From contig JAVCCD010000098.1 in NCBI GenBank assembly GCA_030765665.1, positions 1 through 9,867 on the forward strand: 9,867 bases of DNA, in the 5' to 3' direction. Shown here piece after piece: positions 1-6,043 of this stretch (positions within the stretch are counted from its first letter, which is position 1; the number at the start of each line of letters is the position of its first letter). Below the pieces are notes generated by a model. That model did not search any database and was not told the origin of the DNA. It saw only the letters and a list, made by a program, of their open reading frames with translations. The DNA comes from Candidatus Tenebribacter mawsonii (GTDB lineage Bacteria; Cloacimonadota; Cloacimonadia; Cloacimonadales; TCS61). The position numbers and the translations under genes were made by a program.

Positions 1-27
1 GCTTCCACCAAAGGAAATCTCTCAGCC

Positions 28-70
28 AAGATTCGGAAAGTTACGACTGAGTTAAAACTTTCCGAATCTT
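28..70. repeat. Perfect 15-bp inverted repeat with 13-base loop
   Basis: AAGATTCGGAAAGTT at 28-42 is the exact reverse complement of AACTTTCCGAATCTT at 56-70, leaving a 13-base loop at 43-55. No T-run follows the 3' arm directly on the plus strand, so it is not a canonical intrinsic terminator. TCAGCC at 22-27 and GGCTGA at 106-111 could form a 6-bp outer stem around it. It could be a factor-dependent terminator or mRNA-stabilising hairpin of a gene beyond the left edge, or a copy of a dispersed intergenic repeat; the sequence alone does not decide. Confidence 0.8.
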
Positions 71-93
71 ACGTTTAAGAATCCCTCTACAAG

Positions 94-106
94 AAGCTTC
101 GGAAAG
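94..106. repeat. Partial third copy of the inverted-repeat core
   Basis: TTCGGAAAG at 98-106 repeats the core found at 32-40 and, in reverse complement, at 58-66. With AAG at 94-96 and one mismatch at base 97, this segment can pair with 58-70, so the middle arm (56-70) has two alternative partners, one upstream and one downstream. This could be an attenuator-like arrangement or simply a degenerate extra repeat copy. Confidence 0.6.
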
Positions 107-117
107 GCTGAACTTTT

Positions 118-139
118 CTTTCATAAACTTTCATAAACT
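118..139. repeat. Two tandem 10-bp units (CTTTCATAAA)
   Basis: The unit CTTTCATAAA occurs at 118-127 and again at 128-137, followed by CT that begins a third unit. The period is close to one helical turn. Its meaning is unknown; it may be a chance slippage duplication. Confidence 0.6.
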
Positions 140-255
140 ATGTTACACTACCCTGTTTATGGGATTTGAACTTAAAATTTACTGTCGCAAGAAAACCTGT
201 GTTTTAGAATGAGTCAATATAATTATTATCTATAAGACATTATCAATAAAAACAT

Positions 256-284
256 TTGACTACTTAAAATACTAATAATATTTA
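256..284 (+). promoter_or_regulatory. Possible sigma70-type promoter for the lipid kinase / plsC pair
   Basis: TTGACT at 256-261 matches five of six bases of the -35 consensus. At a 17-base spacing lies TATTTA (279-284), which matches only the first three bases of the -10 consensus; TAATAT at 276-281 is nearer to consensus but spaced only 14 bases away. The region is very AT-rich, so chance matches are likely. Its position, ending 27 bases before the start codon, is suitable. Confidence 0.3.
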
Positions 285-311
285 TGCAAAAATTTTATAA
301 TAGGATGAAAT

Positions 312-1202
312 ATGAAAGTACTACTGATATACAATCCATTCGCCGGACATGGACGTGCAAAGAAAATATTACCGGAAATAGAAGCAGAATTTACAAAATA
401 TAACATTGAGTTTGATTTACAGCTTACAGATTATCCGGAACATGCTACTGAGATAATGAAAAATGTGAAATTTAAAACATATGATGCAATTATTGCTGCT
501 GGTGGAGATGGAACTCTTTTTGAAGTTATCAATGGATATTACAAGAATTCATCCAGGAAAAAACCACCCATTGGAATTTTGCCTATAGGCACAGGAAATG
601 CCGTTGCCAGAGATCTGGAACTTCATGTTTCTAAATGGAAGGAAGCTATCGCGATAATTGCACTGATGAAACCAAGAAAAGTAGATGTTGGGAAATATAC
701 AAGCCATGGTCAAACATATTATTTCTTAAATATCTTAGGTTTAGGATTTGTAGCTGATGTAACTAAAACTGCCAAGAAACTTAAAGGTCTCGGTAATATT
801 TCGTACACGCTTGGTGTGTTGTATCAAGTGCTGATGTTAAGGTCTTTTAAACTCAAACTTGAGCTTGATGGCAAATTACTGGAAAGAGATAATATTTTTG
901 TTGAAGTATCTAATACAACTTATACTGCCAATTTTTTTATGGCACCAAATGCTAAAATAGATGATGGATTACTCGATATTACTCTGCTTAACAAATTGGG
1001 CAGGATTGGTTTGTTAAAAGCTTTCCCGAAAGTATTTACAGGTGAGCATATTCACCTTCCGGAAGTTGAAACTTTTACAGCTAAACATATTAAGATAACT
1101 ACCGATCCTCCAAAAGTTCTAACTCCCGACGGAGAACTTATCGGCATAACACCTGTAGAAATTGAATGCTTGCACCAGGATATCGAGGTTCTCTGGAAAT
1201 GA
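312..1202 (+). CDS. Lipid kinase of the diacylglycerol kinase / YegS-BmrU family
   Basis: Predicted cytoplasmic, membrane-associated kinase of 296 residues, about the usual length for bacterial DAGK-catalytic-domain proteins, which phosphorylate diacylglycerol or related lipids with ATP. Visible motifs: NPFAG near the N-terminus (8-12), the nucleotide-binding GGDGT (64-68), PIGTGNAVARDL (91-102), GLGFVADV (143-150), the family pattern MAPNAKIDDGLLDI (210-223), and PDGE (272-275) near the C-terminus. No signal peptide or membrane segment is evident. The ATG at 312 has AGGA at 302-305, six bases upstream. The stop overlaps the start of the acyltransferase gene as ATGA, so the two are probably co-translated. 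The lipid acted on (diacylglycerol, phosphatidylglycerol or a sphingoid-like base) cannot be decided from sequence. Confidence 0.93.
   Translation: MKVLLIYNPFAGHGRAKKILPEIEAEFTKYNIEFDLQLTDYPEHATEIMKNVKFKTYDAIIAAGGDGTLFEVINGYYKNSSRKKPPIGILPIGTGNAVARDLELHVSKWKEAIAIIALMKPRKVDVGKYTSHGQTYYFLNILGLGFVADVTKTAKKLKGLGNISYTLGVLYQVLMLRSFKLKLELDGKLLERDNIFVEVSNTTYTANFFMAPNAKIDDGLLDITLLNKLGRIGLLKAFPKVFTGEHIHLPEVETFTAKHIKITTDPPKVLTPDGELIGITPVEIECLHQDIEVLWK
1185..1188 (+). promoter_or_regulatory. Ribosome binding site that sets the plsC start
   Basis: GAGG at 1185-1188 lies 10 bases before the ATG at 1199 and within the end of the lipid kinase gene. It favours the ATG at 1199 over an in-frame ATG at 1166, which has no comparable purine-rich site upstream and would add 11 residues unlike a PlsC N-terminus. 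Confidence 0.65.
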
Positions 1203-1906
1203 ATCCTATCCGTTCGGTAATTTTGTGGTCTTTTGGTTTAATTTTCTTTGGTATTTTTAGCACAATTGCAATTTTATTAACTTATATTATACCTCTAAGA
1301 ATTTTAGATCCTTTCATACAAGCATCTCTAAAATTACTATTTAAAGTAATGTTTATAAAAGTAAAAGTAAAAGGAAAAATCGATTTTGATAGTTCCAAAA
1401 CATATCTACTTATGTCAAATCATGTTAGTTTATTTGATGTTCCATTACTAAAAGCATACATCCCGATCTATTTCAAAGGTGTTGAAGCTCATCATCAGTT
1501 TAAATGGCCATTTTATGGTTGGTTGGTAACTAGAATGGGGACAATACCAATAGAAAGACACAATATTTATGCTTCTATGCGAAGTATAAAAAAAGCAACT
1601 AAGCAAATAAAACAGGGAACATCAATTGCAATCTTACCGGAAGGAACAAGAACATTAACTGGTAAAATACAGCCCTTTAAAAAAATGCCATTCATGCTGG
1701 CTAAAAAAGCTGGAGTAGATATTATTCCAATTGGGTTATCCGGTTTATTCAAACTAAAGCCAAAGGGAAGCTGGCATATTACACCCTCTACAATTACAAT
1801 AAGATTTGGTGAAGCTATAAAAAGTGGAATTGTTAATGATCTTTCTATGGAAGAGCTTCGCGATAAAGTGTTTGAAAGTATAAAAGGTTTAGTTACAGAA
1901 CCATAA
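1199..1906 (+). CDS. plsC: 1-acyl-sn-glycerol-3-phosphate acyltransferase (PlsC family)
   Basis: Membrane-bound acyltransferase of 235 residues, expected to acylate lysophosphatidic acid to phosphatidic acid at the inner membrane. An N-terminal hydrophobic segment (about residues 7-33) anchors it. The catalytic HX4D motif is intact as NHVSLFD (H75, D80). Motif II appears as GTIPIER (114-120), motif III as LPEGTR (146-151, E148) and motif IV as IIPIGL (175-180). Length fits the family. The ATG overlaps the lipid kinase stop by four bases (ATGA), and a GAGG site lies 10 bases upstream. Both products can yield phosphatidic acid, the kinase from diacylglycerol and this enzyme from lysophosphatidate, so the pair makes sense in phospholipid synthesis or recycling. 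Acyl donor (ACP or CoA) is not visible. A related LPLAT acting on another lysolipid is the main alternative. Confidence 0.93.
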   Translation: MNPIRSVILWSFGLIFFGIFSTIAILLTYIIPLRILDPFIQASLKLLFKVMFIKVKVKGKIDFDSSKTYLLMSNHVSLFDVPLLKAYIPIYFKGVEAHHQFKWPFYGWLVTRMGTIPIERHNIYASMRSIKKATKQIKQGTSIAILPEGTRTLTGKIQPFKKMPFMLAKKAGVDIIPIGLSGLFKLKPKGSWHITPSTITIRFGEAIKSGIVNDLSMEELRDKVFESIKGLVTEP

Positions 1907-1911
1907 ATTAG

Positions 1912-4038
1912 TCATTTTACATCTAATTTGAGTACACCATCCCACTGTTCTGGAGGGAATTCTAATAAATACATGCATCTTGTAAGCATAACTTGTGAAG
2001 CATTATCATTATATGGTTCCTCAGATAGTTCTTCGAAGATATCTCCAGCTTCTTGCCATTTTCCTACTCTATACAATTCTAAACCTTCATGATACATTTC
2101 AATCCATTCATATTTAGAAATATCCAAATTATCATTTTTTTCTTCAATTATCTCAAATATACATGTCGGTTCAGTTTTACCTTTCACTATTAGTGAGTCT
2201 AATTCACGACAGATAAATATTTCTTTTACTTGCTCGTAGGTAGCCTTACTTATAATTATATTTGTTTGGTAAAGTTTGTTTACACTTTCTAATCTGGCTG
2301 CCAGATTTACAGTATCACCAATCGCTGTGTAATCCATCCTCTTTTCACCACCAATGTTTCCAGCTACAAGTGGTCCTGAATTTATCCCGATCCGAGTTTG
2401 TAAATGTAATTCCTCAGTAGCAGTTAATTCATGCTTTTTCTCTAATTCTTCTCTGAGTTTTTTATGTGCAAAGGCTGTGTGACAAGCCAGCAACGCATGA
2501 TCACTTCTCTCTATTGGAGCACCAAAAAGTGCCATTATCCCATCTCCGGTATATTTATCCAATAAGCCTGCATTTTGGAAAACGAAATCTATTAGTACTT
2601 TGAAGTATTCATTCAAATCTCGAACAAGTTCAGATGGTGTTTTTGTTTCAGAGAGAGTTGTAAAATTATAAATGTCAGTATAAAGTACCGTTGCGTTTAT
2701 TTCTTTACCACCAAGTTGTACTTTATTCGGATCATCTTCCAGCTGTCTAATTACATCGGTATGAAGGTAACGTGTAAAGATCTTCCTGATCTCTCGTCTG
2801 GATTTACCTTCCAATAAATAGCTTAAAGTATTAATGAGTAAGTACGATACAATAATCCCAAAGATTTGCATTGTAAAATTCAACTGGATCCGATACAATT
2901 TCCATAAGAAAAAGTTAACAGATAGTACAAAAATTAGTAGTAATAATATAATTATATTAGCCTTTTTAGGCATTAAATTTGAGATTAAAAACATTATTGA
3001 ATAAACTAATAAAAGAGTGATAACCAGATTGAACCAATTTGGAACGATAGTAATGAAATAATGATTGATGTAATTACTAAGTGCAGTTGCCCAGATCTCC
3101 ATTCCCGGCATTATTTTGGAATAGGAATTTGATTTAAGATCATATAATCCAGCAGCTGTTGCTCCAAATATTACGTGTTTATTTTTAAATTCACTTAGAG
3201 GAATTATTGGCTGGTTGTTATTCATATAAGCAGAAGCAGAGGAAATGAGTGCTCTGAAAGGATATGTTTTAAATGCACTTTTACCATACCAATTTAAGAG
3301 ATAATCACCATTTTCATCGACTGGAATCTTAGTTCCATTGGAATCTTTATATTGATCTAGCCAAACCCGATATGCCATTTGGGCAAAATTGTGTTCCTTT
3401 AACTTAAATAACAAACCAACTCTTCGAATGATTCCATCATTATCTGGTTCTGTATTGATTACTCCGATCGATTTATTCTTAACTAAAAATGGTTCAATTG
3501 GAGCTCGAATCCCCTGAAAGGGTAGAAGGTCTGATTGCTGTTCATCAATTGAGAATTCATTGATTTTTGGATGTATGTTATTAGCATCTTTAAGTAGTTG
3601 AACACCGAGATAGACCTTCATGTTATTTTCGATAGCTTCAGCAAAAATACTATCAGTTTCATCAGCAGTTGTTTCTTCACGCTCAATATCTTTTTCATAA
3701 AACTGCATATCAAAAATAACAGATCGAGCACCGGCTTCTGTGAGATAATTTACAGCATAACCATAAAAAGAACGGGGCCATGGCCATGAAATTCCATTTT
3801 CACTGAAAAAATCTAAACTTCCATCATCAATAGCAATAATTACAATATTTGTATCTGCTTTTGCTGGAATGGGATCAAGTTGAAAACGATAATCCAGCAT
3901 TTTCATCTCTATATCTTTAAAAAATGGAGTTGAACTGAGAAGACCTATCAATGAGGCTATAATTATAGAGGCGACGAGAAGGATATACCATCTCTTGTAA
4001 AGCTTTGTTAATCTGATTGCTTGCTTTTTATTGTTCAT
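1912..4038 (-). CDS. CHASE2-sensor class III adenylate cyclase
   Basis: Predicted inner-membrane receptor cyclase of 708 residues making cAMP from ATP. Order: short cytoplasmic N-terminus, membrane helix (about 18-36), periplasmic CHASE2 domain (about 40-325, including IVIIAIDDGSL and WPWPR), three closely spaced helices (about 333-353, 360-379, 386-408), then the cyclase domain (about 445-635). The catalytic set is complete: metal-binding D455 (YTDIYNFT) and D499 (KYTGDG), the ATP-specifying pair K495 and T571, and transition-state N578 and R582 in GDTVNLAARLE. K/T at the base-selecting positions supports ATP rather than GTP. A C-terminal tail (about 644-708) has TPR-like helices and ends WDGVLKLDVK, a tail style seen in this cyclase group. 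Its ATG overlaps the stop of the LPP20-type gene by four bases (ATGA), indicating coupling; only a weak AGGT precedes it. It ends five bases from plsC on the other strand, with no obvious terminator between. Confidence 0.95.
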   Translation of the reverse strand: MNNKKQAIRLTKLYKRWYILLVASIIIASLIGLLSSTPFFKDIEMKMLDYRFQLDPIPAKADTNIVIIAIDDGSLDFFSENGISWPWPRSFYGYAVNYLTEAGARSVIFDMQFYEKDIEREETTADETDSIFAEAIENNMKVYLGVQLLKDANNIHPKINEFSIDEQQSDLLPFQGIRAPIEPFLVKNKSIGVINTEPDNDGIIRRVGLLFKLKEHNFAQMAYRVWLDQYKDSNGTKIPVDENGDYLLNWYGKSAFKTYPFRALISSASAYMNNNQPIIPLSEFKNKHVIFGATAAGLYDLKSNSYSKIMPGMEIWATALSNYINHYFITIVPNWFNLVITLLLVYSIMFLISNLMPKKANIIILLLLIFVLSVNFFLWKLYRIQLNFTMQIFGIIVSYLLINTLSYLLEGKSRREIRKIFTRYLHTDVIRQLEDDPNKVQLGGKEINATVLYTDIYNFTTLSETKTPSELVRDLNEYFKVLIDFVFQNAGLLDKYTGDGIMALFGAPIERSDHALLACHTAFAHKKLREELEKKHELTATEELHLQTRIGINSGPLVAGNIGGEKRMDYTAIGDTVNLAARLESVNKLYQTNIIISKATYEQVKEIFICRELDSLIVKGKTEPTCIFEIIEEKNDNLDISKYEWIEMYHEGLELYRVGKWQEAGDIFEELSEEPYNDNASQVMLTRCMYLLEFPPEQWDGVLKLDVK

Positions 4039-5399
4039 TGACCTGCAGTTTGAATAATTTTGGGAACCATGTTTTCTGAAATTTTTCCAGCAACGTTTCC
4101 AAAGGCTTTAATACCTGCTTTTTCTGCACTTAATCCTTGTCCGCTAATATTGTTAAAAACATTTTTATAGATCTCTTCACCAGAGTTCATCTCCAAAGCA
4201 GAAACAGTACAATCTACAAATGTCGAATACATCCCATACATTTCTGATCCCTCACGTGATCTCGCCTTAATAGTAACATAAATGTCAGCTTTACTCATCT
4301 CATCTGTAAAAGAAAAACCTTTTGCTGAGAAACTTTCTTTTATCTTAGGTTCAATTTGAAGAACGTCAAGCTCCTTACCCAAATTAATTTCCTCAGATTC
4401 AACAAAAATTAACAAACCAGAAACATTGAGAATTATCTTTGTGGATGGTATTGGAAAAGTTTTTAGGATATTCTGATACACAAATAAAGTACTGTCTTGA
4501 TTAATAAGTTTAGAGATATCCAACTCTACACTGAGTATTTGCATTTTCTCAGAGGATGTAATTTTGCTGATCTTAGAAGATGCAATTCCATTCATGTTTG
4601 TATTCACACTATTTATCAGGTCACCTTCCCCACGTTTAAAACTTAAAATAATTGGTAAATTGGGAATAGGAATCTCTTCCGAATCAAAATAAATAGCTTT
4701 TATTTTAATTGGCTGTTTTACAGATTTATTTCTTTTAGCTTCAATGTTATTCGTAATTGGCTTTAATTCAATGTTTGAGAGTAGGTTCTGTATAGATAGA
4801 TATATTTCATTATTCAGATATACTGATTGCCCAAGATAATTCGCTTTCAGTGTTTCACCTATGTATTTTTCAATTGGTTTTAGAGATTGCAAAAATAGAA
4901 GGAGAGCTTTATCGTATTCTTTATTTTGTTCATATTTTTTTGCTTTAGAAAACTGATCTAAAGCCAAACTAATAGCTTTTTCAATTTTCTCATCTCTGGC
5001 TAGTTTATATTTAATCTTAGATAGCCGATAGTACATCCAATAATCTTTTTTATCCTGCCATTGTTCAACAAGTTCATAATCTTCTAATTCTGCTTCTGTT
5101 GTAGACCGGATCTTAGATTTCAATTCTTCTTCCAGTATTCCTGATTTCTCAATCATACTGCTAACAACTTCTCCAGCAATATTAACAGTGATTTCCGAAG
5201 CTAAATTTTTCAAAGCATCACTTGTTGCTTTTTCTATATGGTCGTTGCTGCCTTTTATTTTAGAAGCATGCCCGATTCCTATATAAAATTCGTTATCTAT
5301 GGGTCTATTAGTTACCCAATCGGGTGCTTTTTTTGCATGAAGTAAATTAATTTGGAAAAATAAACATACAAGCAGTAAAATTTGAAAAAATCTTTTCAT
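4035..5399 (-). CDS. Secreted LPP20-type envelope protein with Ig-like insert
   Basis: Protein of 454 residues with a clear signal peptide: MKR, a hydrophobic core to about residue 20, and a likely signal peptidase I site after LHA (20-22). No lipobox cysteine is present at the cleavage site, so despite the family name it is probably not a lipoprotein. Residues about 25-135 resemble the LPP20/FlgO-like fold (PDWV, then EFYIGIGHA, then a helix rich in Ala). Residues about 146-182 look TPR-like. Residues about 230-296 resemble an Ig-like strand domain (IPIPNLPI, then NTNMNGIASSKI). A C-terminal alpha/beta region (about 325-450) has DIYVTIKARSREG and a final helix. Exact function is unknown; a periplasmic or outer-membrane accessory role is inferred. 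It has a strong GGAGGA site five bases before its ATG and overlaps the CHASE2 cyclase by four bases, suggesting the two work together. Confidence 0.75.
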   Translation of the reverse strand: MKRFFQILLLVCLFFQINLLHAKKAPDWVTNRPIDNEFYIGIGHASKIKGSNDHIEKATSDALKNLASEITVNIAGEVVSSMIEKSGILEEELKSKIRSTTEAELEDYELVEQWQDKKDYWMYYRLSKIKYKLARDEKIEKAISLALDQFSKAKKYEQNKEYDKALLLFLQSLKPIEKYIGETLKANYLGQSVYLNNEIYLSIQNLLSNIELKPITNNIEAKRNKSVKQPIKIKAIYFDSEEIPIPNLPIILSFKRGEGDLINSVNTNMNGIASSKISKITSSEKMQILSVELDISKLINQDSTLFVYQNILKTFPIPSTKIILNVSGLLIFVESEEINLGKELDVLQIEPKIKESFSAKGFSFTDEMSKADIYVTIKARSREGSEMYGMYSTFVDCTVSALEMNSGEEIYKNVFNNISGQGLSAEKAGIKAFGNVAGKISENMVPKIIQTAGQ

Positions 5400-5404
5400 T
5401 CCAA

Positions 5405-5410
5405 TCCTCC
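5405..5410 (-). promoter_or_regulatory. Strong ribosome binding site of the LPP20-type gene
   Basis: On the minus strand GGAGGA precedes the ATG at 5399 by five bases. It lies in the 15-base gap between the stop codon of the decayed barrel gene (5415-5417) and this start, so translation of the downstream pair does not need the broken gene to be readable. Confidence 0.75.
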
Positions 5411-5414
5411 GAGT

Positions 5415-5986
5415 TTAGAAATAATAGATGCAGGAAAGTGTAACAGTGCTTACAGTTTTTTTGTAGATAAAGCCATCAGTATCGTTAAGCATCTTGTCTA
5501 TCCCAAAAGAAGATGTATCTACCCAGAGAATACTGATCTGTAATTAAACCTGTACCAACTGAAAATGCAGCACCTTCAACTTGCTCTTCATAAATATCAG
5601 TAAATAATGTTGGAAGTGATCGACCACCGATTCTCAGAGGAATTACAGCAAAATCCCAAAGTTCGGTAAAGAGATATTCTGCACCAAATCACAATTGGTT
5701 CAGATCAAGGTTTTCAATTTCTTCTTCATTCCCTGTTTCTTAACTAGATCTTCTTTCAGGTCAAGTTGTTCTCCTTTGTAACTCAATTTATCAATATATA
5801 CTTTAGTCTTTTTTTCTTTTTTGTAAGCATAAGAAAGTTGTAATTCACCCATAGCATCTTTTTAACTTTCTGGTTATCACCTGCTTTTTTAGTAGCAACG
5901 GATTACGGAGTTCTTTTTGGTTGCTTATCAAATTTCTTTTTGCTTTTTTTCCCTGTTTTTTTTTCTTTTGTTTCTGACTCTTTTGT
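5415..5986 (-). pseudogene. Decayed outer-membrane beta-barrel protein gene (C-terminal part)
   Basis: No single frame is open, but successive minus-strand frames join into a plausible barrel C-terminus: a Lys-rich stretch (about 5906-5986), then DAMGELQLSYAYKK, KGEQLDLKEDL, GNEEEIENLDLNQL, FGAEYLFTELWDFAVIPLRI, SVGTGLITDQYSLG, and finally SSFGIDKMLNDTDGF ending VTLSCIYYF before TAA at 5415-5417. Alternating strands and a terminal Phe fit a FadL/PorV-like outer-membrane barrel; the exact family is uncertain. Lesions: TAA at 5903-5905, a frame change near 5858-5863 in a T5 run, another near 5731-5740, TGA at 5689-5691 where the context suggests a former Trp, and a frame change near 5514-5528. 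About 190 codons remain, no start codon is recognisable, and the N-terminal part is missing. Position before the LPP20-type gene suggests it was once part of that operon. Several independent lesions argue for real decay over one sequencing error. Confidence 0.7.
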
Positions 5987-6000
5987 TTATCCTTTTTCCC
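5936..6000. other. Strand-biased purine/pyrimidine tract
   Basis: The plus strand is mostly T and C with several T-runs (up to nine T at 5956-5964), hence purine-rich on the minus strand. Read on the minus strand in two of the frames it gives a Lys-rich peptide, so it may be the remains of a charged linker of the decayed barrel gene. There is no hairpin ahead of the T-runs that would make it a good plus-strand terminator, and no plus-strand gene ends here. Confidence 0.5.
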
Positions 6001-6023
6001 GTGCTAATGATTTATGTATTATC

Positions 6024-6043
6024 AAGATACTAAGTAATATCTT
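6024..6043 (-). terminator. Weak AT-rich hairpin at the end of the PrsW-type gene
   Basis: AAGATA at 6024-6029 and TATCTT at 6038-6043 form a 6-bp stem with an 8-base loop, reaching into the stop codon. The stem has a single G-C pair and no proper U-run follows on the minus-strand transcript, so termination here is doubtful and readthrough toward the LPP20-type and cyclase genes is possible. Confidence 0.2.

Larger units (their letters stand above)
1..311. other. Non-coding leader region upstream of the lipid kinase gene
   Basis: No convincing gene is visible here on either strand. The stretch holds a perfect inverted repeat (28-70), a further partial copy of its core (94-106), a 10-bp tandem duplication (118-139) and an AT-rich segment from about 200 that contains a possible promoter just before the lipid kinase gene. 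A frame open from base 1 to a TAA at 76-78 is only 25 codons long, runs through both arms of the inverted repeat and resembles no family I know, so I do not call it the end of an upstream gene. Confidence 0.6.

Noticed and set aside
1..78. A plus-strand frame open from the left edge to a TAA, as the tail of an upstream gene
   Set aside because: Only 25 codons, no recognisable family, and it passes through both arms of a perfect inverted repeat; an open run of this length is common by chance.
1166..1198. In-frame ATG at 1166 as the start of the acyltransferase
   Set aside because: It would add 11 residues unlike a PlsC N-terminus, lies inside the kinase gene and lacks a good ribosome binding site, whereas 1199 has GAGG and the ATGA overlap.
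5941..5965. T-runs as a plus-strand intrinsic terminator
   Set aside because: No stable GC-containing stem precedes them and no plus-strand gene is upstream; a purine-rich Lys linker on the minus strand explains them better.
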